From Paludibacteraceae bacterium (GTDB lineage: Bacteria > Bacteroidota > Bacteroidia > Bacteroidales > Paludibacteraceae), in contig JAFYSK010000038.1 in the NCBI GenBank assembly GCA_017559385.1, positions 1 through 64,000 of the forward strand: DNA of 64,000 nucleotides, in the 5' to 3' direction. Both the position numbers and the translations under genes were made by a program. Position 1 is the stretch's first letter; every line of letters starts with the position of its first letter. Below, in pieces: positions 1 through 9,262 of this stretch. The notes beneath the pieces were generated by a model. That model was given only the letters and a program-made list of their open reading frames with translations. It searched no databases and had not been told where the DNA came from.

Positions 1-705
1 TCTTTTCATATTCTTGGCTAGATTACAGCATTTACTGAGAATTAAATATTTTTATACAATCATACAGACAACTGAAAATATTCGATTCTCATAAATTTAG
101 TTTCAGTCACTTTGTTTAGAAATTATTGATTATTCATCTTTACTATGATATAATATTGAAGCATTTCTCAGCAATTTTGATAACCTTACACTAGCTAAAT
201 CATACCTTATATAGTAAATAAAAGATAAATTTTGTCTTGTGAAAATCTAAATAAGATTTCCACACAAATAAAAAACACAGCGGTATTTCACAAATCAAAA
301 CAGCTAAATTCACACTTTAAAAATAAACTTAAACGAGCTGTAGAGTAGGGAGATAAAAACAATAATTATTCCGACATACTTTCAATATATACTATTATAT
401 AAATATATAATAGTATAAGAATCAGTAAAATAGCTTAAATAAATAAAGTAATACATTATATTTTTAGATCATTTAATAAAAATCAGGTATGTTAGATGTA
501 TTATTAAAATAAAATCTACGATAAAGTATTGAATATCAGTATATATAATTTAAAATTATAAAGTGCTAGAATAATATATTTAAATGTGTTAAATACATTT
601 AGTTGTAAAATACCGATGTACGGGTATATGTGGTGTATTACATATGAAAAATAGAGTGTTTTCAGATGTGAACAAAACAAAATTCACAAAAGAAAATACA
701 CAAAA
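1..705. other. AT-rich gene-free stretch
   Basis: No reading frame of gene quality is seen on either strand. The stretch is very AT-rich and holds one long perfect inverted repeat (388-417, listed separately). It ends in the promoter of the helix-turn-helix gene. It may be the tail of a longer intergenic or horizontally acquired region beginning left of the window. Confidence 0.6.
388..417. repeat. Perfect 13-bp inverted repeat, 4-nt loop
   Basis: Arms TATACTATTATAT and ATATAATAGTATA are exact complements around the loop AAAT. All A/T apart from one C/G pair. It could be a protein-binding site or a cruciform; no gene abuts it and no T-tract marks it as a terminator. Confidence 0.7.
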
Positions 706-737
706 TTTGCACATGTGAAATATTTTTTATACCTTTG
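706..737 (+). promoter_or_regulatory. Bacteroidota promoter of the HTH gene
   Basis: TTTG at 706-709 and TACCTTTG at 730-737 are 20 bp apart, an exact match to the Bacteroidota -33/-7 consensus. Transcription would start about 35 bp before the ATG at 772. Confidence 0.85.
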
Positions 738-771
738 CAGCGAATTTTTAACTAACTGAGAATTGAATATT

Positions 772-1197
772 ATGACGCATCGTGATAGATTATTCAAAAT
801 AATGGAATCTCATGGCATGAATGCAAAGCAGTTTGCCCAAGAGTTAGGAGTAAGTGCTGGTACCTTATCCAATATTTTTGGAGGACGTAACAAGCCTAGT
901 TTAGAACTATTAGAAAATACATTACACTGTTTTCCAAGTATTAATACAGATTGGTTGATAATGGGTAAAGGTGATATGTATTTACCGGGTGCAGAACCTA
1001 TCGTTAAAGCAGAGCGTAATCTATTTACTGAGATTGATACTACTCCTCAACCAGCAGAAGATGATGTAGCTGCTAAATTAGCAGCAGGAATTAAGCAAGT
1101 GTTGCAGATCCCTGATAGACCTGTACAGCAACCTGCTCCTAGACAAGTGCAGAAGATAGTTATCTTCTACACGGATGGCACTTTTGAAGAGAGATAA
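772..1197 (+). CDS. XRE-family helix-turn-helix protein
   Basis: Small putative transcriptional regulator of 141 residues. The first ~65 residues form an XRE/Cro-type helix-turn-helix: NAKQFAQELGVSAGTLSNIF followed by GRNKPSLELLENTL and INTDWLIMGKGDMY, the layout common in Bacteroidetes phage-like and host XRE proteins. The remaining half is a low-complexity linker rich in Ala, Pro and Gln, ending in a short beta-like tail (KIVIFYTDGTFEER). An upstream TTG (763) is in frame, but the ATG at 772 fits the promoter distance better. It is monocistronic between its own promoter and that of tRNA-Ser. No target can be named; the site at 388-417 is a possible operator. Confidence 0.85.
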   Translation: MTHRDRLFKIMESHGMNAKQFAQELGVSAGTLSNIFGGRNKPSLELLENTLHCFPSINTDWLIMGKGDMYLPGAEPIVKAERNLFTEIDTTPQPAEDDVAAKLAAGIKQVLQIPDRPVQQPAPRQVQKIVIFYTDGTFEER

Positions 1198-1240
1198 CCA
1201 AAGGAGAATACATATTTGTATTTAGATTTTTTCTCAAATA

Positions 1241-1272
1241 TTTGTGTATATGAGAAAAATGTTGTACCTTTG
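1241..1272 (+). promoter_or_regulatory. Promoter of tRNA-Ser
   Basis: TTTG at 1241-1244 and TACCTTTG at 1265-1272 with 20 bp between, matching the Bacteroidota consensus. The tRNA starts 11 bp further on. Confidence 0.85.
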
Positions 1273-1283
1273 CGTTCGTTAAT

Positions 1284-1370
1284 GGAAAGTTGTCTGAGTG
1301 GTCGAAAGAGCCGCACTCGAAATGCGGTATACGCGCGAGCGTATCGAGGGTTCGAATCCCCCACTTTCCG
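1284..1370 (+). tRNA. tRNA-Ser (anticodon CGA)
   Basis: Class II tRNA of 87 nt. The acceptor arms GGAAAGT (1284-1290) and ACTTTCC (1363-1369) pair perfectly, with discriminator G at 1370. The anticodon stem CCGCA/TGCGG encloses the loop CTCGAAA, giving anticodon CGA (1318-1320). A long variable arm (TACGCGCGAGCGTA) and the T-arm GGGTTCGAATCCC complete the fold. The 3' CCA is not encoded. Confidence 0.97.
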
Positions 1371-1380
1371 CTAGATAAAT

Positions 1381-1432
1381 AGGACGATTTGTCTGTATGA
1401 GTTTACTCATGCAAGCAAATCGTTCTTTTTAT
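1381..1432 (+). terminator. Rho-independent terminator of tRNA-Ser
   Basis: AGGACGATTTG (1381-1391) pairs with CAAATCGTTCT (1416-1426, one G-U), with an inner ATGAGT/ACTCAT stem, followed by a T-rich tail. Confidence 0.85.
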
Positions 1433-1500
1433 TTAGAAGAATTATTTAATAACTTTATTCAAAAGAATAATAGCTTTATTTAGAAGAATGATTTAATAGC
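1428..1500. repeat. Degenerate 21-26 bp direct repeats at the GH3 stop codon
   Basis: Three imperfect units of the type TTTATTTAGAAGAATNATTT lie head to tail (from about 1428, 1454 and 1475). The last overlaps the stop codon (1493-1495) of the minus-strand hexosaminidase gene. Confidence 0.6.
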
Positions 1501-3253
1501 TCACTGGTAATTGACCTTTGGCTTTGATCTCGCCTGTCAGTATTTTTGCTGTAGCTCGCTGATTACTTTCGCTGTCTTGGTAACTTACAATAACAGCTCC
1601 AGTATCGTCTAACCAATTTAGTTGACTCAAGCCATATGGGCTACCAAAATGTATCAATATTGGACGATGCTTTTTCACTAATTCGCCCATACTGCTTATA
1701 TGTTCGTCGCTGAGCAAATTGCGTTTGATTCTTCCGCGTGGATCATGGCAAGCGAGAATAACTACATCATATTGCTCTAAGTCCTCGCAGAGCGCATTTA
1801 TTTGCGTCTGAGAGCTTGTTTTATCTAATGAGTAGTAGTGCACGCTATTTTGATTTTTTGATATGCATGCTTTTTGCAGGTGCTGATACATTAGCGTAGT
1901 TGAATCTACCATACCGGTGTTAGGATTGTATCCGGCTATACCTTCTAAACTACCATATTCGCGTTTAATAGCAATATGTTTTGCATTATAGGCTATGTAT
2001 GCTATTTTTTTAGTTAGATTTATTGGTACTAGATTTGCATTGTTATTAACCAGTGTTATACTTTGTTCAGCCATCTGTTGTATTAGTGCTATGTGTTCTG
2101 GATTCTTTGCGCGTTGACTAATATTTGTGGTATCTACGATAGCTGAATACTGGCGGTCTAGCATTCCATATTCGGCTTTGACTTTTAATATTTTGCGAAC
2201 GCGATTGTCTAGGTCTGATATACTACATTCTCCTGAATTTATGGCCTCTTCTATACGATCAATAGCAGCTTTAATATCCTTGGGATTCAATAGAATATCT
2301 ACTCCTGCTTTATATGCGGCTATTGCTATTTCAGCTGATGTTCGATTGTTACTAACGGCTTTCATTGCTAAAGCATCTGTCACTACGATACCATCAAAAC
2401 CCATTTCCTGCTTCAAAAGTCCTGTAATGATGGGCTTTGATATTGAGGATATTGTTGTGTCTAATGCTGGTACTAGTAGGTGACCAATCATTACCATCTT
2501 TACCCCTTGTTTGATTTGATCGGCAAAGGGATAAAGTTCTAATTGCTCTAGACGTTCTCTATCAAAGCTTAGTATAGGTAATCCTTTGTGCGAGTCGACT
2601 TCGGTATCACCATGGCCTGGAAAATGCTTTGCACATGCTATAATACCGCCATCTTGCATACCTCGCATATATGCTCGTGCATATGTAGTCACCTTATCGC
2701 GGTCCTCACCAAACGATCTAGCATGTATTACAGGATTCTTTGGATTGACATTGATATCAACTACAGGAGCAAAATTAATATGGATGTTAGCTAGTTTGCA
2801 TTGCTCAGCTACGGCCCTTCCCATTTCGTAGATTAAACTATCATTAGGCAGGGCTCCTAGTTGCATTTGTTGTGGAAAAAAAGGGAACTCTACAAAACGC
2901 ATAGATGGTCCCCATTCTCCGTCGATTGCAATTAGCAATGGAATATTGGATTTACTCTGCAACTCATTCATACGATTTAGATACCTAGGTAGACTATCCT
3001 GAAGTATCAATAAACCACCTATACCTTCTACTTCTATCAGTTGGTTGGTTGCTTCTTTATGTTTCTCTGAAAATAGATAGCTATCGGTTTGTGAGAAGAT
3101 TAATTGAGCAATCTTCTCTCTTGTAGTCATCTGTTTTAAGACGCGTTCAACTTGTTTGTTTATGCGTTTGTCATTTTTAGGCGTAAAGGCACATAACAAT
3201 GCAATCGTGCATATGGCACTTATCGCCATGGATATGATTCTGCTGTATTTCAT
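1493..3253 (-). CDS. GH3-family beta-N-acetylhexosaminidase (NagZ-like)
   Basis: Glycoside hydrolase family 3 enzyme of 586 residues, probably removing beta-linked N-acetylglucosamine from peptidoglycan fragments. A hydrophobic N-terminus (residues 1-22) predicts export. The NagZ signature KHFPGHGD is at 209-216, the Asp-Ser-His acid/base dyad D220-S-H222 follows, and the nucleophile is D293 in VVTDAL. Residues from about 400 form the second GH3 domain, as in two-domain NagZ proteins of Gram-positive type. A Cys at 21 lies in a poor lipobox, so lipoprotein status is uncertain. The start codon directly abuts the mfd stop codon, implying co-transcription. Exact substrate is inferred from family motifs. 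Confidence 0.92.
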   Translation of the reverse strand: MKYSRIISMAISAICTIALLCAFTPKNDKRINKQVERVLKQMTTREKIAQLIFSQTDSYLFSEKHKEATNQLIEVEGIGGLLILQDSLPRYLNRMNELQSKSNIPLLIAIDGEWGPSMRFVEFPFFPQQMQLGALPNDSLIYEMGRAVAEQCKLANIHINFAPVVDINVNPKNPVIHARSFGEDRDKVTTYARAYMRGMQDGGIIACAKHFPGHGDTEVDSHKGLPILSFDRERLEQLELYPFADQIKQGVKMVMIGHLLVPALDTTISSISKPIITGLLKQEMGFDGIVVTDALAMKAVSNNRTSAEIAIAAYKAGVDILLNPKDIKAAIDRIEEAINSGECSISDLDNRVRKILKVKAEYGMLDRQYSAIVDTTNISQRAKNPEHIALIQQMAEQSITLVNNNANLVPINLTKKIAYIAYNAKHIAIKREYGSLEGIAGYNPNTGMVDSTTLMYQHLQKACISKNQNSVHYYSLDKTSSQTQINALCEDLEQYDVVILACHDPRGRIKRNLLSDEHISSMGELVKKHRPILIHFGSPYGLSQLNWLDDTGAVIVSYQDSESNQRATAKILTGEIKAKGQLPVSY

Positions 3254-6200
3254 TTATGTATTAGGGTTTAGTATCTTGTTTAGTAGGTGCAACGCACCTG
3301 TTATGGTTTTTACCTGTTGTACACTAGCATATATACGCCCTGTTTTCTTTCCCTGACGATCTTTTTCCTCTACCAATCTGCAGCGTTGTGGGCGCGAGTA
3401 TATAAACTCCACAATCTTGCCAAACATTTTAGATTGCCAGAATTGCTTATTACTTTGTGTGAAATACAAGGTAAGGTTTTCTTTTTTTAGCAATACCTTT
3501 TCTATACCCATTTGGCAGCAGAGCCATCTTAGGCGTACTACATTTAATAATTGCTCTGCTTCCTCTGGCAATGCTCCAAAGCGGTCTATCAGGCGCTTTT
3601 GGTATTCTACCAAAGCCTCTTCGTTGCTCAGGTTATCTAGTTCACGATATAGCGAAATACGCTCGGATATGTTCTCTATATATGTAACCGGGAAGCATAA
3701 AGGAAGATCGCTATCTAACTGACTATCCTGGCACCAGTTCTTGTTAGTTGTTCTATTATCCAAATTTGCAAAAAGCCCGCTTGTGTTTGGATCGTTTTGC
3801 ACCTCTTCGCGAATTTCCTCTACAGCCTCATTCAATATACGCTGATATGTATCGTATCCCAGGTCGGCGATAAAACCACTTTGTTCCGAACCTAACATAT
3901 TGCCCGCTCCGCGTATATCTAAGTCCTGCATAGCTAACTGAAAACCAGCTCCTAGTTCCGCAAAGGTGGTTAGTGCTTGCAAGCGACGTCTAGCATCCGA
4001 GGTTAGCAACTCCTTATCAGGTGTAACTAGATAGCAATATGCTTTTCTATTGGACCTACCTACGCGGCCGCGTAGTTGATGTAAGTCTGACAAACCATAG
4101 TTTTGGGCAGAGTGAATGATAATTGTATTCACATTCGATATATCAATACCCGATTCGATGATCGTTGTCGCTATTAGGATATCGTATTCGTAGTTGATGA
4201 AGTCCTCTAGGGCTTTCTCCATTTCACCAGGAGGCATTTGTCCGTGTGCTATTACAGTGCGTGCCTGAGGTAGTATGCGATGTATACGCTGCTCTATGCG
4301 TGGCAGCATTTCTATGCGGTTGCACACCACATATATTTGACCATTGCGCTGCATTTCTAGCTCTATTGCCTCTTTTATTATATCCTCGTCATCCAGCGTA
4401 ATCATTTCAGTTTGAACAGGATATCTATTAGGTGGAGGGGTGTTGATGACGCTCAAGTCGCGTGCGCCCAGTAGTGAGAACTGTAAGGTTCGTGGTATAG
4501 GTGTTGCAGTAAGTGTTAGCACATCCACATTAGTTCTTAGCGCCTTCAGTTTCTCCTTTACAGCTACACCGAACTTCTGCTCTTCGTCAATAATTAGCAG
4601 TCCGAGGTCTTTCCAAATCACTTGTTTACTCACCAATTTGTGTGTGCCAATTAGAATATCTATCTTACCCGTTTGTAGGTCTTCTTGTATTTGCTTGACT
4701 TGTTTAGCAGTTTTTGTTCTGCTCAAATACTCAATTCTTACAGGGAAATTAGCAAAGCGCTCGCGGAAAGTATTGTAGTGCTGTAGTGCTAGCACGGTTG
4801 TTGGTACCAATACTGCCACTTGCTTGCCATCTGTAGCAGCTTTGAAAGCGGCACGCATTGCTACTTCTGTCTTACCAAAACCCACGTCACCACAAACCAA
4901 TCTGTCCATTGGCATAGGGCTTTGCATGTCATGTTTGATATCTAGTGTAGCTTTAGCTTGATCTGGCGTATCTTCGTATAGAAAGGATGCTTCTAATTCG
5001 TGTTGTAAATAGCTATCAGGGGAATATGCAAAGCCTGATTGCTGTTTTCTAGAGGCGTACAAACGAATAAGATCGCGGGCTATATCTTTTACCTTGTCTT
5101 TTGTACGCTCTTTCATACGCTCCCAAGCACCAGAGCCTAGGCGCGAAATAGTAGGTTCGCTACCTTCACGACCTTTGTACTTAGAAATACGATGTAGATT
5201 GTGTATGCTTACAAATACAGTATCTCCACCTTTGTACATCAATTTGATGGTCTCTTGTGGACGACCATTGAAATTAGTTGTCACTAATCCAGCAAATTCT
5301 CCAATACCATGATCCACATGTACTACATAATCTCCTACCTTTAGCTGATTAATTTCTTTTAGGGTGATTATTGCTTTGCCCCTGCGTGCGTTCTCAGAGC
5401 GGAGCGATACTCTGTGATAGCGCTCGAATATTTGATGATCTGTATAGCAGCATATCTTTGCACCATTATCTATAAAACCTTCGTGCAGCGCATGATCGAT
5501 AGCGGTGAAAATGATACCAGACTCTTTGTCGTCAAAAATTGCCTTTAATCGATCGGTCTGTTTTACTTGGTCTGCGAGGATATAAATTTTGTAACCATCC
5601 TTTATGCGCTGTTGCAGATCTTCGGTTAGTAGATCAAAGTTCTTGTTGAATGTCGGTTGTGGAAGTGTGTCAAACTCGATATGACTGTAGTTGGAGTAGC
5701 TCGATTTTTGATTCATCTCAAGAGTCATAGTATCTTGTAGAAAATCGGTCGTCAGTACACCCATACTAGATTTGATTTTATACTCTGCAAGGCTAAAATC
5801 GTTGCTTATCCATAGTGTTTTTTCGGGTAAGTAGTCCAAAATCGTGGTTTCATTTTCATTTTTTGTAGTATTGGCTACTATTTCTATCTTATCTATCTTA
5901 TTTTGAGATAGTTGTGTCTCTATTTCAAATTCGCGAATGCTATCTATTTCTTCTCCAAAGAAGTCTATTCGGTATGGAATATCGTGCGAAAAGCTATAAA
6001 CGTCTATTATTCCTCCTCGCTGAGCAAATTGTCCTGGTTCATACACAAAATCTACTCGCTTAAAATCTAAATCTAGAAGTTTTTTAGTGAGTTCTGATAT
6101 GGCAATTGTGTCATTTTTAGCTAGCGAAATAGTTTGGTTTTCTAGTAATTTAGGTTGGGGTACTGCTTCTCCAATAGCCTCTGGGGTTGTTATAATTATT

Positions 6201-6577
6201 GGACATTCATTGGTAGATGAAGCTATTAAAGAGGTTAAAACTTCCGTTCTTTGTACCATCATAGCCTCGTCAATTTGCTGGCGTCTACGATGTGATGTAG
6301 GGTAGTAGTAAACATGTTGTGAACCGGTCAATGTCTTTAGATCTGCATACATATATTGTGCGTCATCAACATTGTCCAATATTACAATCATTGCTTGTAA
6401 ATGCTTGTCAATCAGTTTGGTGTGTATTGCAGATAGAATCATTGCTCGACCAGATGCATATAAACCACTTAGCAAGAAATGTTGTTTCCATTTCTTGCTA
6501 AGTGCTTGCTTCAACACATCCACTTCAGGATGCTGAGCCATCAGTTCTTGTAAGTCAGCTATTTGCATTTTAATCAC
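3254..6577 (-). CDS. mfd: Transcription-repair coupling factor Mfd
   Basis: SF2 translocase (1107 residues) that removes RNA polymerase stalled at DNA lesions and recruits UvrA. The N-terminal UvrB-homology module is followed by the RNAP-interaction/CarD-like domain (GDYVVHVDHGIGEFAGL) and the helicase core with Walker A GDVGFGKTE near residue 562, DEEQKFG near 666 and motif VI RGRVGRSNRKAY. A TRCF C-terminal domain follows. Length is normal. A second Met at position 4 is an alternative start. It leads the mfd-hexosaminidase pair and lies 35 bp downstream of lon, so lon read-through is likely. Confidence 0.97.
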   Translation of the reverse strand: MIKMQIADLQELMAQHPEVDVLKQALSKKWKQHFLLSGLYASGRAMILSAIHTKLIDKHLQAMIVILDNVDDAQYMYADLKTLTGSQHVYYYPTSHRRRQQIDEAMMVQRTEVLTSLIASSTNECPIIITTPEAIGEAVPQPKLLENQTISLAKNDTIAISELTKKLLDLDFKRVDFVYEPGQFAQRGGIIDVYSFSHDIPYRIDFFGEEIDSIREFEIETQLSQNKIDKIEIVANTTKNENETTILDYLPEKTLWISNDFSLAEYKIKSSMGVLTTDFLQDTMTLEMNQKSSYSNYSHIEFDTLPQPTFNKNFDLLTEDLQQRIKDGYKIYILADQVKQTDRLKAIFDDKESGIIFTAIDHALHEGFIDNGAKICCYTDHQIFERYHRVSLRSENARRGKAIITLKEINQLKVGDYVVHVDHGIGEFAGLVTTNFNGRPQETIKLMYKGGDTVFVSIHNLHRISKYKGREGSEPTISRLGSGAWERMKERTKDKVKDIARDLIRLYASRKQQSGFAYSPDSYLQHELEASFLYEDTPDQAKATLDIKHDMQSPMPMDRLVCGDVGFGKTEVAMRAAFKAATDGKQVAVLVPTTVLALQHYNTFRERFANFPVRIEYLSRTKTAKQVKQIQEDLQTGKIDILIGTHKLVSKQVIWKDLGLLIIDEEQKFGVAVKEKLKALRTNVDVLTLTATPIPRTLQFSLLGARDLSVINTPPPNRYPVQTEMITLDDEDIIKEAIELEMQRNGQIYVVCNRIEMLPRIEQRIHRILPQARTVIAHGQMPPGEMEKALEDFINYEYDILIATTIIESGIDISNVNTIIIHSAQNYGLSDLHQLRGRVGRSNRKAYCYLVTPDKELLTSDARRRLQALTTFAELGAGFQLAMQDLDIRGAGNMLGSEQSGFIADLGYDTYQRILNEAVEEIREEVQNDPNTSGLFANLDNRTTNKNWCQDSQLDSDLPLCFPVTYIENISERISLYRELDNLSNEEALVEYQKRLIDRFGALPEEAEQLLNVVRLRWLCCQMGIEKVLLKKENLTLYFTQSNKQFWQSKMFGKIVEFIYSRPQRCRLVEEKDRQGKKTGRIYASVQQVKTITGALHLLNKILNPNT

Positions 6578-6612
6578 TAATCAATAGTGCAGCGTTTACA
6601 TTATTTGGGAGT

Positions 6613-9045
6613 TTACTTTAAGAGTGCAAAGTCTATCACCTCTTGGATATCTTTTACATAATGGAACTTCAACCCCTTTAAATATTTCTCTGGAATTTCG
6701 TCCACATCTTTGCGATTTTGTTCGCACAGAATGATATCAATAATGCCAGCACGCTTAGCAGCTAGAAGTTTCTCTTTGACACCTCCAATAGGTAGTATCT
6801 TGCCGCGAAGAGTCATTTCGCCTGACATTGCGATTCGTTTTCGCACTTTTTTGCCTGTAAATGCACTCACAAGTGCCGTTGTCATAGTGATGCCTGCACT
6901 AGGTCCATCCTTTGGAATTGCGCCCTCTGGAACGTGTATATGCACAGAATGGGTATCTAATTTTTTGCGTGAAATTCCAAACAATTCAGCATGCGCTTTG
7001 ATGTAACCCATAGCTATTGTTGCTGACTCTTTCATCACATCACCTAGGTTACCTGTTAGAGTTAGTGCAGGTACTTTGGCTGGTGATAGAGAAGTCTCAA
7101 TGAACAATATTTCTCCTCCAACTTGTGTCCATGCAAGACCTGTTACAACACCAATATATTTATTGGTCTCCCATTCGTCGCGCGAGTAGCGTTTTTTGCC
7201 GAGATATGCTACAAGGTCTTCTGGTGTTACAGATACGTTATATGGTTCTTCTAGCGCTATTTTAGTAACTACTTTGCGGCATACGGCAGCTATCTTGCGT
7301 TCGAGGCCACGAACGCCAGATTCGCGTGTATAGCCATCAATAATCTCTGAGATGATAGATTTCTTTAATTTCAGTTGAGAAGGCTTTAAACCGTGATTAT
7401 CAAGCTCTTTAGGCAACAAATGGCGGCAAGCTATTTCCTCTTTCTCTTCTTGTAGATATCCGCTCATCTCTATCAATTCCATGCGGTCTAAAAGTGGACG
7501 AGGTATGGTGTCCAAACTATTTGCAGTAGCAATAAATAGGATTTTGCTTAAGTCGTAATCTACATCTAGATAATTATCATGGAAGGTGTTATTTTGCTCA
7601 GGATCAAGCACTTCTAAAAGTGCACTAGTAGGATCTCCTTTGTAATCTGCGCCAATCTTGTCAATCTCATCTAGCACAAATACAGGATTACAAGTCTTAA
7701 CTTTACGCAAGTTTTCAATAATTCGTCCTGGCATTGCGCCAATATAGGTACGGCGGTGTCCACGGATCTCAGATTCATCGTGTAGTCCACCCAAACTGAT
7801 ACGAGCATACTTTCTACCTAGTGCTTCTGCAATAGAGCGTCCTAGGCTAGTTTTACCCACTCCAGGAGGTCCATATAGACATAGGATAGGGGCCTTCATA
7901 TTGCTGCTATTCTTGCTTAATGCTTTGATTTTCAGCACAGAAAGGTATTCAATGATACGCTCTTTGACTTTCTCCATGCCATAGTGATCTTTGTCTAGTA
8001 TCTCTTGTGCATGACGAATATCATAGTTATCCTCAGAACATTCGCTCCATGGTAACTCGAGTAGTGTATCTAGGTAGGTTTGTTGCGTAGCATATTCAGG
8101 TGCATGAGAGTTCATGCGGCGCAGTTTTTTCAGTTCTTTCTCGAATACTGCTTGCATTTTTTCGCCCCAACCCTTATTTTTAGATTGTTCGAGCATTGCA
8201 TTAGCTTGTTGCTCATCCGAGTCGCCTAGCTCCTTTTGAATAGTCTCCATTTGACGATGGAGATAGTATTCGCGTTGCTCACGGTCGATATCCTCTTTGG
8301 TTTTGTTTTGGATGATTGTGCGCATTTCAAGCATCTGAATCTCATTGTTCAGTATATCAAGTAGACTAGCAGCGCGTTCTTTGATTGAGTCAATCTCCAG
8401 AAGTAGCTGTTTTTCAGCGATTTTCACGCCAAAATTGCCGCATATATAGTTTACTAGAGTAGGGAGGTTATCGATGCTTCTAAGCGTCATTCCCGCTTCT
8501 GCAGGCAGGTTTTCCATGCTCTTGATTATCTTCTCTGCTACATTTTTTAGGCTGCTTACTAGTGCAACAAACTCTTTGTCGTTACGTTTTGGGAATTCCT
8601 CTGCTAAGGTTTGTACGCGTGCTTTCATATATGGTCGAACGCCTACAACCTCCTGAATCATAATGCGTTCTACGCCTTCTAATATTACCATGATGCTTCC
8701 ATCAGGCATATCTATGGTGCGTCTAACGCGTGCTGCAGTACCAATAGGGAATATATCTTCTTGTGAAGGTTCTTGTACATCCTGTGCTTTTTGGCAGCAC
8801 ACAGCAATAAGCTGGTCATTTTTAAAAGCTGTAGTAACTAGTTTCTTGGATTTAGGTCTTCCTACGGTCACTGGTAGCAGTACACCAGGAAATAACACCA
8901 TATTGCGTAGAGGTAACAAGCCGAGTGTATCTCCGTCGCGTAGGACAGGTGTCTCAGTTGTATCATCATCCTCAATGAGTGGGATGTATTCTACAGCTGG
9001 TTGTTCGTTGTTTTCTAAAATGTCATCAAGGTAGGTCATAATCAC
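6613..9045 (-). CDS. lon: ATP-dependent protease Lon
   Basis: Cytosolic AAA+ serine protease for damaged and regulatory proteins, 810 residues. It shows the N-terminal substrate-binding domain (GLLPLRNMVLFPGVLLPV), Walker A GPPGVGKTS near residue 392, Walker B VFVLDEIDKIG, and the Ser-Lys dyad: Ser in KDGPSAGIT near 713 and Lys in GGVKEKLLAAKRAG near 755. The start may be the Met at codon 1 or codon 3 (MT at 9039). About 215 bp separates it from aspS, so it probably has its own promoter, although no convincing TTTG/TAnnTTTG pair was found. Confidence 0.97.
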   Translation of the reverse strand: MIMTYLDDILENNEQPAVEYIPLIEDDDTTETPVLRDGDTLGLLPLRNMVLFPGVLLPVTVGRPKSKKLVTTAFKNDQLIAVCCQKAQDVQEPSQEDIFPIGTAARVRRTIDMPDGSIMVILEGVERIMIQEVVGVRPYMKARVQTLAEEFPKRNDKEFVALVSSLKNVAEKIIKSMENLPAEAGMTLRSIDNLPTLVNYICGNFGVKIAEKQLLLEIDSIKERAASLLDILNNEIQMLEMRTIIQNKTKEDIDREQREYYLHRQMETIQKELGDSDEQQANAMLEQSKNKGWGEKMQAVFEKELKKLRRMNSHAPEYATQQTYLDTLLELPWSECSEDNYDIRHAQEILDKDHYGMEKVKERIIEYLSVLKIKALSKNSSNMKAPILCLYGPPGVGKTSLGRSIAEALGRKYARISLGGLHDESEIRGHRRTYIGAMPGRIIENLRKVKTCNPVFVLDEIDKIGADYKGDPTSALLEVLDPEQNNTFHDNYLDVDYDLSKILFIATANSLDTIPRPLLDRMELIEMSGYLQEEKEEIACRHLLPKELDNHGLKPSQLKLKKSIISEIIDGYTRESGVRGLERKIAAVCRKVVTKIALEEPYNVSVTPEDLVAYLGKKRYSRDEWETNKYIGVVTGLAWTQVGGEILFIETSLSPAKVPALTLTGNLGDVMKESATIAMGYIKAHAELFGISRKKLDTHSVHIHVPEGAIPKDGPSAGITMTTALVSAFTGKKVRKRIAMSGEMTLRGKILPIGGVKEKLLAAKRAGIIDIILCEQNRKDVDEIPEKYLKGLKFHYVKDIQEVIDFALLK

Positions 9046-9170
9046 TTTGTTTGTTTTAAATGTTTCAAAGTTTTAAAAGTTTAATGTAAATTGTCTTAAA
9101 TCAAATATAGGGCATATTCGTATTATGTTATTTTACATAATCCAAATTAGCATTTGTTTGTTATATTTAA

Positions 9171-9226
9171 ATATATATAAGGAGTGTGTGTACATTTTAT
9201 TATTACAACTTACTCCTTATATATAT
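9171..9226 (-). terminator. Inverted repeat between aspS and lon
   Basis: Perfect 15-bp arms ATATATATAAGGAGT (9171-9185) and ACTCCTTATATATAT (9212-9226) around a 26-nt loop. It lies downstream of aspS and could end its transcript, though the loop is long and a clean T-tract is missing. Confidence 0.5.
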
Positions 9227-9262
9227 GATGTATTCTTCAAAGTTATTGAAGAGATATTCGTT

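Noticed and set aside
1..762. Origin of replication in the AT-rich left end
   Set aside because: No DnaA-box cluster or dnaA/dnaN neighbourhood was seen; AT-richness alone is not enough.
763..771. TTG start of the HTH gene at 763
   Set aside because: An ATG three codons later is in frame and more usual; nothing supports the TTG.
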